A DNA stretch of 64,000 nt. It comes from Furcasterigmium furcatum. Its lineage: Eukaryota > Ascomycota > Sordariomycetes > Glomerellales > Plectosphaerellaceae. Numbering within the stretch: position 1 is the stretch's first letter; each line of letters starts with the position of its first letter. The translations under genes and the position numbers were made by a program. The notes below the pieces were generated by a model. The model ran no database searches. It was not told where the DNA came from and saw nothing but the letters and a program-made list of their open reading frames with translations. The DNA lies in contig BCIA01000006.1 of the NCBI GenBank assembly GCA_001599815.1, forward strand, positions 2,482,961 to 2,546,960, written 5' to 3'. This document shows, piece by piece, positions 22,750-34,751 of this stretch.

Positions 22750-24321
22750 TCACCTTCTCGAGTCCACCTCCGCTGCGGAGATGTTGATGTGGCCGTGCTT
22801 CGGGCCCTCGTCGTCGCCGGTGGGGGACGCGGCGTCGACGACGATGGTGGGTGGGGAATACTGCTTCGGTACCTTGACCTTCGGTACGGAGGGCATGGAG
22901 ATGGAGGGCGTCTTGGAGTGGCCGTTCTGCGATGATGGCGGAGGGCCCGGGGGAGGAGGGGGGATGTTCATGGTGACGCCCTGAACCGTCATAATGTTGC
23001 CGTCAGTCGACGGCCTGCCTGCCTCTGGTGTGACTGATCGTGATCTCGAGTGACGGGATGCCCCAGACGGGCCAAGCGCATATGCCTGTAGAGCGGCCGG
23101 GTCGTTGGTGTGGGATCTGCGGTGAGCAGAGGGAATGGGAGAGGGAGTGTCCCTACTCATCATCCGGGGGTGGTATGCTTGATGCGTGGGAAGGGAGCTA
23201 TCGGGCCCGTGCTGGTGTGAGCGCGGGTCTTGGTTGTACTGAGGGTTTGCCCTGCCGGCACGGGTATCATCCTCGGCTCTGTCGTAGTAGTCCGCGTTGG
23301 TGGCGAATCTCTTCTCCTGAAGCTCGTGATCCAGTGAGGGAGAGATCTTCTGGTCGCGGAAGTAAGGGCTATGGTTGATGGCGGTGAAGGAGCTGGCGTT
23401 GCTCCTGTCGGGGGGAGGGGTCTGGTCAGCGGCCTCGAGGGCCTGGCGCTTCTTCTTGCGGCGGCAGTAGGCCCAGATCAGGCCGGCGAGACCGAAGACG
23501 AAGAGAGCACCTCCGACGGCGATGCCGACGATGGTGCCAGTTGTGATGTCGTTGGAGCCGGCACCGCCCTCACCGGGAAGAGTGATGTTGTGAACGGTGA
23601 TATTGAGCATGTCATCCGAGAAGATCTGGCCACGCATGATGATAGGGTTGCCAGGATCGGGCTTCTGCTCGCAGCCAGCCTGCAATGTCAGGAGGACTGA
23701 TAGGGGTCAGTTTTCTGTGTCGATATACACACAAGGTCGTGATTTCACTCACAGTTCGACAAGTAGGTCTGCACACCACCCGCGTTCAGACAAGAGACGC
23801 ATCCCCAATGAGACCTGGAAGAGAAGACGTCGTCCGCGGCGGTGCAATAGTCCCATGTCCCGTCGCCTGGCGTGTCCAATCCAGCCTCGAGGGCGGGCTC
23901 CAACGGCTCACATCCCGACTTGATGATACACGGCGAGTGTACTTGGAAGTCTGGATCGTAGAGGCACGTGTCGAGGGCATATCGCATGTTGTCTGCTCCG
24001 TGTTAGTGATGAACGATCGAAAATGGTGGTGAGGGCCATACACAGCATCCACCTCACGTCGCTATCGTCGCCATCCTTCGATTCGCTGTTTCTCAGACAT
24101 TCGATGCAGTTCCTGAACTTGATGCCCGGCGCTTCTGCTGAGAATTCCTCGTCTCTGCACACGATGTCGGAGGGGTCTATAGAGGCTTCTGTTGCTCTCT
24201 GGGTGGTGTCGTTGCCGCCGAGACACAGGGCAGCGCAGTTCGAGTCGGGGACGACGAATAATGCAGTCGCGGTCGACGCGAGCGCCGCCAGGGCCGCAGC
24301 CCTCAGGTTCCAGGAGGGCAT
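22750..24321 (-). CDS. Cysteine-rich type I membrane protein A (function unknown)
   Basis: Exons 24321-24042, 23992-23753 and 23696-22750 give 488 residues. A signal peptide occupies about 1-21 (RAAALAALASTATALF). The ectodomain has 14 or so cysteines in pairs (NCAALC, NCIECL, GCVSCL), an internal DIVCRDEEF motif and an LYNMRYALDTC box. N-glycosylation sequons precede a single membrane helix at about 227-251 (TIVGIAVGGALFVFGLAGLIW) and a basic stop-transfer (CRRKKKR). The cytosolic tail of some 230 residues is Ser/Pro-rich with PPPPPGPPP. Similar fungal proteins are often annotated as LPXTG-like, with no known function. Its closest visible relative is protein B at 32730, sharing two intron positions and phases. 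A sensor or wall-anchored role is only inference. Confidence 0.85.
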
Positions 24322-26520
24322 GATGTGATTCTGCCTCGCGGTGGGCGAGGAGGAGGGATAATGATACTGAGTATAGCCGGGAGGATCGGTCGTTCGGCGG
24401 CTTGGGGAGGTTGGCTGTCTATCACCTGGAGAGCCCACTCATGGCAAGACCGTCGTCGATGACACCGCTGATACTCCCAAGAAGGCAAGGAATTGGCAAC
24501 GAGACGCAAGACACAACACCCAACCGAGCGGACAGAGGTGACCGTGAGCTTGACCGGATAAGAGGGAAAGCCTCGTCAAGTGGCCTCCCCCTTTGGGAAC
24601 GTCCGGAGGATGGGACATGAGATATATGCCCACTGCAGCAGCTCGCAAGGTAGCCTCTGGGCGTTTCGTCTGGATCGCCACAGTGGCCCAAAAGGCTGGG
24701 CGTACATATTCAGGACTGGGGACGCGCAAGACGGGAAGTCGAAAATGGAGGAGGTACAAAGCCTGTTGCTATTCTCAGCGACATCTCAGTTGAACACCCA
24801 AGATGAAGCCGGAGGTGCTCTGGCCAATGGGCGTCGCACCGCACCTGCCCGTTTCCTATCGCCATAGGGGGTCCAGCCAATGGGCATACATTAGCCTGCT
24901 TCCCGGCGCCAAACTCGGGAGGATCGACAAGGGTGGTGGTTAACGAGGAGTGGCCATTGGCCGGGCCTGCAGCGAAAGGCGGGTACCTCCCAACGGAAAG
25001 ACGCGGACTGAGTGGTCCTTGCAGGCGGTTGCAGGCGCTGGCCAGTTCTCCCGGCCACCCTCAGGCGCCAAGTTCCTTACACCCCAAAGCCTAGAGCGCA
25101 TGTGGCATCCTCGACTCTGCCGCTGACCTCCCTTGAGTGCAACTCGACCGGACCTTGGCGGGCATCTTCCGGAGCCCAAATCTCAGGTGCATGCTGGCAA
25201 TTCGCAGGTGCGGGGAAATCAGGCCACTTGCCAGGATGGCACGCAGGTCCAGCACGTGCGGTCCCTCTGTTGGTTGTCCATGAGCGGTAAGTGCTCACTC
25301 CAAGTCTTGCACCGAGATGACCGCCGGCCCTACCACAGAGATTTGCAACAAGTCTCGCCGAGGATCACTCTTTTCTCCAGCCTCGGATACCAAGCACTGA
25401 GGAGCTTTCGAGTCGCCTCTCTTCCAAGTCCCAACCACCTCTCTGCTCACTAACCCGCGCTTAAAGAACCGGCTCTCAACACCGCGGCTCCCAGCCCTTT
25501 ATACTCGTCCTCGCTACCAGCGTCATCCCAGTCCCGTCCGCCACGAATAGCAACAAGATGTGATTCGGGCTGCAGATTCCCCCTGTCTCCCGGCCGTCAC
25601 GTCTGATCCGCCTGGGATCGTGGAGACTAAGGGTTTTCATCGGAGCAACGAACGCCTATCACCTTGTGATCGTCGGGAGTGGAACTTCCAGAAGCCTGAT
25701 TTCTGGGAGTGTCTTCCTACTTAACAGCACGGGATATGATCCGAGTTTTGTGCTGCTACCAGCCTCTTGTGGTTAGCCTTCCCTTTGGCCGGCGCCGCGA
25801 CGAAGATGTCGTGCGTCGACTGGGTCGAGCTTTCGGATTTGCCCGAGCCACTTGGAGCGTCGAAGCTGGCCCTCGAGAATGATCACGGGTGTTTGGAAAA
25901 TATGACCGAGAAGGTAGGCAGCAGGTCGAGTCATGGCTCTGTAATAAGCAACGACGAAGCCCACTTCCACGTCTGTTTGCTGTCCAGAGCCCGTATTCGC
26001 GGCTTCTAGCAGCAGGGTCAAACATTTTCAGGACAATCCGTCTTGTGGTCGGCCCTTCACGGTCACACAGTCGTTTGATCGCGGATCGAGACGGACACAG
26101 CAGGCGATGGAGTGACCCCAAGATCAACTCAACATATCGGTGGTGTTTGTTAGGTAGATGCATCGCCGAAGACCGCCCTGGTAGCAGCGAAACCTCGCCT
26201 GCGTCTTCCCTTACTTTTCAGGTTGCCTTGTATTCGGCATCCCTTTGAGAGTATTGCAAAGGCAACCCGCCGTGTCCCGGGCGAAGCAGCAGAGGCCGCC
26301 GGGTAGCAGTTTGTCTCGCACAGATTGCTCGAGACCGAACTTGCCACACCCCAGATGCCGCTCGCCTCGAGATATTGTGATTCCCCTTGCTCCGAGGACT
26401 TGCGCGAGAGACAGGAGTGTGCCTATTAGCAGGTGTTCTTAAACCGTCAGTCCTGCGAAGTAAAATGCGGTTCGTTCCATGATACCTCCCGCAGACTTGA
26501 CTCCCTCGTCCAAGTACACC
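24322..26520. other. Intergenic, 2199 bases
   Basis: Divergent promoter region between membrane protein A and the secreted protein. Near 25,497 a TATA-like CTTTATACTC is followed by a pyrimidine-rich stretch and, after AACAAG, an ATG immediately closed by TGA (25558-25563). This may be a leader with a minimal ORF or an eroded start. No convincing gene. Confidence 0.45.
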
Positions 26521-27496
26521 ATGAAGAAGACGGCCATCACCCTACCCGCCGTTGCGTTTGCCTCGTTCGGCCAATGCGTCCTCGCTGCCGGGGCTGACGA
26601 GGAGAACCTGGGTAACTGGACCATATCCAGCTTCCGCAAACACTGCCTCAAGATCGAGAACCGGTGCGACGTCAGCTTCGATCTTGCCGAAAACGAGGAC
26701 GACCCATCGCATTGCACCTTTGCTATCACCGGCACGGACGACATCCCTGCCGTGCAGATCGGGTATCAAGATATCAAATGCCAGGAGACGTCAGACTACC
26801 GCATCAGCAGTATCTGGGACGAGGCTGGCTTCAGCGTTGTCCAGATCAACAACGACGAGGAAGGGCTCATGTCGTACTTCGTCTTCAAGGATGAGGAGCT
26901 GGCTGATGGTGCAGAGGCCGAGCCGAAGAGCAGGATAGTCCTCAGGAGCAGACCTGCGGAAGCGCAGGAAGAGGAGGTGGTGGAGGAGGAGGAAGAGCCG
27001 CAGCGAGGTGAAGAGGTTGACCTGAACTATGCGGAGGAGTGGAAGTTGACCGATGTTACTCGAGGTGAGTCCTGGCTGACTCTGTGTGTGATGGTTTACC
27101 AGCTAATCCAATGATAGTTCCGATCCAGGGCGAGGAGCGACCGTCGATGGCGTTGACGTTCAACATCGAGCATCCCGACTCTGAACGGCTTGTCTGCGTT
27201 GTCACGGGACATGGAGAGCCTGGTGACGACGCGAAGACGATGAGCTTCTACGCCGAGGGCTGTGGCGACACTGAATGGCTTGTATCCTGGGGCTACGACC
27301 ACGAGGCCGAGGAGGACGTCGCTGTCGTGACACTGATGAAGTATGAAACATCGTCATGGCATGACAATGAAGCAGAAAACCCCGCTGACCTTTCCACAGC
27401 AAGTATCAAGACCGCCGGGCATACTTTGGCTTCCGCCATGTCAACGACGGCTTCGACCTCGGGGACAACGGGCCGGAGCCAACATACCCCTTCTGA
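26521..27496 (+). CDS. Secreted protein with two small cysteine-containing modules
   Basis: Exons 26521-27064, 27118-27340 and 27400-27496 give 287 residues. The start at 26521 gives an ideal signal peptide (MKKTAITLPAVAFASFGQC); an upstream in-frame ATG at 26479 would bury it. Module 1 (about 25-150) has spaced cysteines and the pattern W-T-I-S-S-F...HCTFAITG...YRISSIWDEAGFSVV, then YFVFKDEELADG, like small secreted ascomycete proteins annotated as AA1-like or response-inducing. A Glu-rich linker (EEEVVEEEEEPQ) follows. Module 2 (about 180-287) has CVVTGHGEPG...GCGDTEWLVSWGYDHEA and a YFGFRHVNDGFDLGDNG end. The introns (53 and 59 nt) both fall in module 2. Function unknown; an extracellular or host-facing role is inference. 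Confidence 0.8.
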
Positions 27497-28549
27497 GACG
27501 CCGTCGGGGAGGAAATGCAAGGAGGAACCGGAGAAATATGCAGACAGGTCTTTGCCATGTTTAAGAAGCAGGCAGAGGGCACCAACTCGTTCTCCTTTGG
27601 GAGTTTCAGTCCCAGATTCTCGGGACCGGGCTGCGGGTGATCCACGACGTTGGTGCCGCCAAGAGCCACACGAGTCCAATCAGGGGTTGGCGGGCATGGA
27701 AAAGTTTCGACGGGTGGTTTTTTTCATGCATCTAGGTATCTCGTCTCGTTGTTTCGAAAATTGGACCAAATCTTTTCTTGTTGACTGGATCGTGAAGTCT
27801 TCACCTCGTCGAGTCGTGGGTTGTTCGGTCTTTCGTCACCGCACGGAGCCAAGCTGGTACGTAACAGTCGGCACAGCATCCCGCCCGTGCCTCTGAGGAA
27901 GGACAAGTCATTTAGCGCCGCAACCAAGCTGGGGAATCGGCCGATGAGCTTCCTCCCAGCCCTCGACTTTTTCCACGGCACACAAGATCACCAGATACGT
28001 GTAGAGAAGAGAACCTGTGGGCTCAATCACAGTGGCCCCCTGGACTGACCACGCGCCAAGCACCTGCACGCTAACGTCTCACACGGGCGCACTGGCCACG
28101 GATGGACCCCACAATGCGGGGTTCGGCGGCTACTGACGTCGTCTCGTTGGTTGGGGGCCCATGCAGGGTGCTGCGAATGAAGAAGTAACGACCACGGATT
28201 GGGCATGCGGCAACGTGACGGGTGACATCGACCTTGAACCAACGCACCTGGGCAAAGCAAACGAACATCCCAGAGCGGGCACACTTACTATCAGACCGCT
28301 ATCGTGTGCTCTGCTGCGGAAGTCAGCCCCAAGACGGACTGGGATACGGATCCGACAACAGTTGAAGACCCCTTATCCCCTCCCCCAGATATCGTGGGGC
28401 GGACCGCGAGAGTCTCGAAAGGAATCCTGCTCCCCCTCAACCACGAACCGGCCGACACCATGTATGGGACGGGAGCGCAGTAGGCTCGCTCAGCGGGCAG
28501 ACACCAGCCTGGGAATCGCCCCGGAGGACCCCCTGAGACTGTCGCCGCG
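27497..28549. other. Intergenic, 1053 bases
   Basis: 3' flank of the secreted protein and promoter of NTA1. No supportable gene or RNA found. Confidence 0.5.
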
Positions 28550-31516
28550 ATGCGCATCGCGTGCCTCCAGTTTGCGCCGCAAGTCGGCGAGGTCGACGCG
28601 AATGTCCGGCGCGCGGAGGCCATCCTGGACGGGGAGAGCCTGGAGAACCTCGATGTTCTGGTGTTACCGGAAATGGCACTTACTGGTGAGTCGCAGAAAC
28701 AACTTGGGGCGTTTTCGAGAATCATTTTGGGCTGGTGGTCATGCCGAGGCCGACCAACGACCGAATTCCCGGGCCCGACTCCCCCAAAGAGGGCAAGCTG
28801 ACCAGATGCAGGATACAACTTCACGTCCCTGGAGCATATATCGCCATTTCTTGAGCACTGCGGTTCCGGATTCTCCTCGAAATGGGCACATGCTACCGCA
28901 AAGAAGCATGACTGCCTCGTCGCCGTTGGGTATCCGGAGACCGTCGATATCACCGACCGGTGGCCCGCCGATCCGGAATACTACAACTCCGCCGCTATCG
29001 TGAACAAGCACGGCGACATACTTGCGAACTACCGAAAGGCCTTTCTCTACTACACTGACGAAACATGGGCTTTGGAGGGCGACGATGGTTTCTTTGAGGG
29101 TTACATCCCCGAACTTGGAAATGCCGCCTACGGCATTTGTACGTGACCCCCGATTCCTCTCAGCCATGAGTTACCAGCTAACCAGTTCAACAAAGGCATG
29201 GACCTCAAGTAAGTTTTCATACTAATCATTGCAATCAGATCCTTGCTTACGCGATGCAGTCCTTACAAGTTCGAGGCGCCGTGGACAGACTACGAATTCG
29301 GCACCCACATCGTCCGCTCAAAGTCAAACGTGGTCATCGTGTCCATGGCCTGGATGACACGTGAGAATGCAGGGGACTTCTTGCGCACCCCCAAGCAGCC
29401 TGACCTTGACACCCTGACATACTGGGTTTCTCGACTGGAGCCATTGCTTCGCGTAGATGGCAGAGAGGAGGTCATCGTTATCTTCTGCAATCGCTGCGGC
29501 ACGGAAGATGAGGTTGTCTACGCGGGCACAAGCGCCGTTGTGGGCATTCGAGATGGCGAGGTCAGAGTCTACGGTCTACTTGGCCGTGGAGAGGAGAAAC
29601 TGCTCGTGGTCGACACTTCGAAACCACCACAGCTTCGCCTTGTCGCCCAACCAGCCCCTACCAGCACAGCCGACCAGAACGAGGGTGATGTGGACGAAGA
29701 TGGTCACTCCTCGTCTCGAGACCGGGGTTCTTCTCCTGAAACCGAAGGGCCTGCAGAAGGACCTCGCATCTCAAGAACAGAGCCAACATATCAGGACAAC
29801 GCAGAAAATGACGTGACGACTTCACAGAGGAAGGGAAAGCTGTCAGATCTTCACAAATTGTCGACTGGGTTCAGTACTCAAACGGCTCGACCGCTATCGC
29901 TGGAATTTCCAACGCCCATTGCGCCGAGTCCGACACCGATGTACATGCGGCCTCAGCTCGAGACAACACAGCCATCGACGGTTCAGGCCCCTAACAGGAG
30001 AAGCCCAGACGAAGATGGCTCGCAAATGTCAACGTCCTCTCCCTCGATCCTGAGCAACTCGGCCAACTGGACGGATATCAGACCTCAAGACTCGGCCTCT
30101 CACATCGCCTCGGCATTTGACGACGACTCCGCGTCTGCTTCCGCCTCGCAGCCGTCTCTGAGAGCGCTGAAAGCGCTAGCATCTCCCGGCACCCATTCGC
30201 AGACTTCATCAGGCCGGGATGATCTACTCATTGATTTCGATACCCCCGACGATCTCTTTGCCGAGCCTGGCTCTGAAACGGTGTCAGCTGTCTATCGCCA
30301 TGGACTCTCACAGCTCCATTCACCTCCGCCCGATTATTCTGCCGTGGTCGGCGCCTCATTCAGAGTTCCCAGGCTGCTGAAAGGCCTGCAGAGCTACCGA
30401 CAGCGTACGCCATCTCGCGTGGGGACAGAAACGTCTCCACTGAGGTTGAAAACGTTCCGATCAATGTCAGATCTCCGCCAGGAGAGCGTGGCTTCGGCTC
30501 CCCCAACTGAGAACTCGCGTCATCAGAGTCACGCGGGAAAGACACACAGGCCCGAGTCCATCACCATACGCCCAAGAGAAGGAACCCCCATTCAACTACC
30601 AGCGAGGCCGCAGTCTGTCAATACGGGACGAGAGGTGCCACAGGCGAGCAACCCAGGAACTCAGTCCATGGTCTCCTCCAATCTCAAGAAATATGCGAGA
30701 GCGGATAAGACCGAGGCACCCGCCAAAAGTAGCCCTGGAATAACTAAAGCGGCCGAACCGCAGCCCTCTCCCAGAGGGTCGGGAATAGTGAACCGGGGCC
30801 CCTCGCGGACTGCTTCCCGTCCTACTCAGCCCTCTGGATCCGGTAGCAAATCCAACACCCCCGATCCTGCTCCCCGTGGCCGGCGCCGTCTGTCGAGACA
30901 TCACTCGCGGGCAGACTCGTTCCAGTGGCCTTCTCTAGACACAGAGAGCTCCAAGAGTCAGGTGCAACCATCAGGAACCTCCTCCAGATATCATCCTCCG
31001 CGCGATCCCCGACAGACTCCAAGCAATGCGTCAGAGATCAACAGGAACCAGACCATGACACCCACTACATTCGCAACACTTTCACTCCTAAGCAAGAAGC
31101 AATCCGAAGCCGAGGGTAAAGATGCAAGGGAGATACCCGCGCACTGGCTCGATGCGCTCGAAGGCACCGGGTTATCCCAAGAAGCCAAAGCGCGCGCGGA
31201 GAAGGAAGCGATCGCTTGTCTCCGGGACATTGAACTCCTCAAGCGCTCGATGAGCATGGGTTCACAGACATCAAACACTTCATTCAAGATTCCCCGCTCC
31301 AAAGCAGACGGACTGGCAAGGTTAGAGATCCACTCGGTTGATACCCTCTCCCCCGAGTCTCCCACGACACCGGGTTCGGCTCTGAAGACACCCAAGGCGA
31401 TGGTCCTTTTCAACGACATTGACGAGGCATTGAGCAACGCGGTCATGTCACAGCAGGAGAAAAGGGCATCGGTTATTCGGTGTGTAGACCGGCGTTCATT
31501 AAATGTTACTTCGTAG
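28550..31516 (+). CDS. nta1: Protein N-terminal asparagine/glutamine amidase (Nta1), with long disordered tail
   Basis: Exons 28550-28685, 28812-29138, 29196-29208 and 29260-31516 give 910 residues. The C-N hydrolase fold shows the full triad: Glu41 in VLPEMALTGYNF, Lys121 in ANYRKAFLY, and nucleophile Cys155 in GICMDLNPYKF. The third exon is only 13 nt. It completes the Cys codon and encodes Met-Asp-Leu, the splice combination that restores the conserved sequence. Known role: deamidation of N-terminal Asn/Gln, feeding the Arg/N-degron pathway. From about residue 300 the protein is a Ser/Thr/Pro-rich, probably disordered tail of 600 residues, ending in a helical patch (ALEGTGLSQEAKARAEKEA). 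Yeast Nta1 is 457 residues, so the tail is a filamentous-fungal extension. Confidence 0.9.
29196..29208 (+). other. 13-nt microexon of NTA1 carrying most of the catalytic Cys codon
   Basis: The exon GCATGGACCTCAA lies between AAAG/ and /GTAAGT. With T from exon 2 and T from exon 4 it reads Cys-Met-Asp-Leu-Asn, the conserved nucleophile motif. The two flanking introns are 57 and 51 nt. Confidence 0.8.
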
Positions 31517-32729
31517 ACATGGTTTTATGAGAACCGCTTCATGACGATACAAGGGGGGGAACAAGCGCAGCAGGAGACCTGGCGTTCCTGGCTGGTGACG
31601 GACGGACGCGGCCATTCGTGGGGAGTTGCGATTGTTTGTGATACTCAATGAGGAGCATGTACCTTGATCAACATATGGCCTTGATTTTCCTGCAGTGTTG
31701 AGCCACCTCGCAGCAAGATTTGAAGCTGTCACACACGGTCAGCAAGCTCGTCAGCAGATGCCGATGCCATCCATCACCTCATGAGGGAGGGTGAAGACGG
31801 ACGGCGCTCATTCAGGTGACTTGGCGGCACACACATGGCCCCAAGACACAACAGCTGGTCGCACAGGATGGGGGCGGTAAAGACCAGCCCCCATCCACCT
31901 GTTCTGTCGATGTCGTCGAATGCAACGCACGCCAATGTTGAAGAGCAAGGGTCCCCTGCGCATTGTTTGCTCCCGGATCGGCCAATAGAAACCTCTAGCA
32001 CACCCTAAGCATCCGGATAGGATGGCGGGGTTGTGACAAGCGGCATGGCCCTTGCATCTTAGCCTGTCGCTGACCACCTTTCCAGAGCTCTGACTGGCCG
32101 ACGGACTGTCGAGGATGTCGTGACTATCAGAGCTCAGCGGCAAGCAGAGTGCCAAGGATCGAAGAACACGGGCGGGAACGCACCCGACCAGGATCGCCGG
32201 CCTGTGTTGCGGTCTTCAGCACTCGAGCTCTGTGATGGCCCCCGAGGGTGGCGACCGTGGTGCATGGAAGGCCGGGCCAGTGGCATGGCTGGCCGGAAGC
32301 CACCAGCACGAGCAGATGCGACCCGCGGAACCCACGGCAGGGTCTCCTGGGGGGCCGGAAGCGCTGTGCCAGCATGTTGTCACATTGGGGGGTGATCTCG
32401 CAGCATGCCGAGTTTCTTCTCTCCTCTCTCACCTTTCTGTCACAATATCGACCCATATGAGGAGAGCTTGGCTCGACCGTCTTCAGATTCTTATGGAGTT
32501 TGCCGCCCGTCATTTCCAGACGCGCCGGTAACCATCGACTTTAAACCGCCCTCATCGCCATCGAGAGCGAGCCGCGACAGCTTCACTGCCCCTCCTCCTC
32601 GTGGCGGAATGTGACACCGGTACTTCGTGGGCTGTGCGGCAATCCGAAGAAACGAAACGGCCTGAAAGACGGGCCACCAGCGACCTCCACGCGAATTAGT
32701 TCACACGAAACCATCCCGACACGGACACG
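31517..32729. other. Intergenic, 1213 bases
   Basis: 3' flank of NTA1 and promoter of membrane protein B. No coding pattern, RNA gene or repeat found. Confidence 0.5.
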
Positions 32730-34201
32730 ATGAAGTTTGCTTCGGGAGTGCTTGCGCTCAGCTGGATCCTGAGCGAGGTGTCCGCGCTGCACGTCGCCAA
32801 CGACTCGCCATGCTCGAGTCTCTGCGGCAATGTTCTCGACCGGACGACCCCGGACGACATCGTGTGTAGGGAGGACCAATATGCCAGCAGCGCGCCGGGC
32901 ATCGTCTTCCAGCAATGCACTCAGTGCCAACTGACGAGTCGACATGTCTCGGGCCGCGAATCAGACCTCCAATGGCTCTTGTGTATGTATCGGCTTCGCC
33001 CGCACCCCCGAAGCTGTCCACTGACGAGGTTGAACAGACAATCTCCGCTATGCCGTGTCCTACTGCATTTATGGTTTTCCCGAGAATGACGAAGTGACGT
33101 CGAGTCCCTGCTTGACCAGGTCAGTCTGTCCGCGGCCGGTGTTCCCTCACCATGTTGACACAATGATAGCACGGCTTGTGAGCCGCTCCAGCTGGCCATC
33201 ACACATCAGGACCTGGCACCCAACGCGACCTCGTTGGGTTATTGCCAGACATGGATCCACGATCAGATGCCGCGATGCGCGGCCTGCCTGCGCGCTGGTG
33301 GCGAGCACTTCCTGACAAACTGTATGATGACTTTCCCACCCTCGGGGAGGATTTTAACTGACGCTTTTCAGTTATGACGATTCTGCACGGCGCTTGCGAG
33401 CAAACACCAGCTCTCGGAAGAATAGTTTCGCTTGAAGGCTCGCCGTTCTCGACCACGGCACTCAACATCACCGATCCCGTGCCGGTCGCAACCGATCTGC
33501 CCAATTATTACCCTGGGCCACTCGGCCTGGATGAGCGAGTCGGCATTGCATTTGGCGGTCTCAGTCTCATCCTCCTGATCACCGGGTTCATCGTCATCTG
33601 CCGGGGCCGCAGAAAGAGGAGATCCTTCTTGAAGAAGATGGAGATGAGGATGAAGCAGGGCCGCGGCGGATGGCCGACGCCCATCAACACCACCAGCGGC
33701 AGTGGTGGCGGCGGCGGCGAATACAGGGACTCGCCCGAAGGTCAGAAGCCCTTTCGCGGCTGGGACGATACTCCCATCAGTCAACGGCCGCTGAGAGACT
33801 GGGACAACTCTCCTCAAAGCACGAATACTGAGAAGTTCAACGGTAGATACTTCTCGCCATACTCGTCGCAGTATAACAGCCCCGATACCGCTGTCGACAA
33901 CCGAAACATGGTCTGGCCGACCGACAAGCTCCAACCCCAGTCCGCGGTGAGGGAGATCGGCGTCGCGCTCGGGGGGCCCGAACCCTCGCCGCAGTGGACT
34001 GACGCGAAGCACCAGGACGGGAGCTACGGGGAGTCGTACGAGCTCCGCGAGGTGGAAATCGAGCAGGGCGTGCCGAGGGGCACGTCGAGACTGGACATCC
34101 AGGCCATATACCCTCCCGGGAAGCCAGTGTATGCGCAATTTAGCCCCGAGGACCACATGGACTCGCCGGAGGACAGATATAACAGAGGCAAGGGGTGGTA
34201 A
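32730..34201 (+). CDS. Cysteine-rich type I membrane protein B, relative of protein A
   Basis: Exons 32730-32982, 33038-33119, 33170-33321 and 33372-34201 give 438 residues. A signal peptide (MKFASGVLALSWILSEVSA) is followed by an ectodomain that aligns with protein A throughout: DSPCSSLC, DDIVCRE, APGIVFQQCTQC, LLYNLRYAVSYCIY, SPCLTSTACEPL, CAACLRAGGEHFLTNF and GACEQTP. The membrane helix is at about 219-239 (VGIAFGGLSLILLITGFIVI), followed by CRGRRKRR and a Pro/Ser/Gly-rich tail of 190 residues. Introns 1 and 3 sit at the same codons and phase (1) as the two introns of A. Intron 2 (50 nt) is extra in B. The tail shares no clear similarity with A, so the extracellular part is the conserved one. 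Function unknown. Confidence 0.85.
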
Positions 34202-34751
34202 TGTTTGAAAGTCGCGTGCTTTGGATGGAGCTGGCTTTTGCGAGGAGTTTGGAGTTGGGACGTCGGTTGGCTGAGTGACAAAGAAGGCTTCAATGAAGAG
34301 ATGTCCATCGACCTGTGATTCAGCTCAGGCATGAGAGTAGCCGCATATGATGAGCAGTAGCATCCATGGTCCATGTCCACCAGCAAGACGAATGAGAGCA
34401 AAACGCAGTCAAGAGGAAGGAATCCAGCGATAAGCTGATAAGAGAGACATAAGTGAGGCGCAGCACGAATATGTGGCTGGTGATAGTGGCGCCTCTGACA
34501 TTGGCCAATCAATACTGGCCTCTCTGAAGCTCGACCCCCACACCAGGGAAAAAAAAATCGGAAGCTCGACACTGAAACTTGGGCGGCTTCTACTTCAGCA
34601 CACGACACGAACAGAATCGTTCCCTCACCGATTGTTCCCGTCCGACCAACGCACGACTCGACTAGTCTACCGGCTCGTCGCAGGAAGGAACGAACAAAGA
34701 ACATCATCAGAACCCACGGGACTTCCTCAAAAGGAAGAAACATTCGCCAAA
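34202..34751. other. Intergenic, 550 bases
   Basis: 3' flank of protein B and promoter/leader of CBF5, with an A9 run at about 34549. No gene seen. Confidence 0.5.

Noticed and set aside
33368..34156. A 262-codon minus-strand frame
   Set aside because: Opposite to exon 4 of membrane protein B, which has a conserved ectodomain end, membrane helix and spliced 5' exons.
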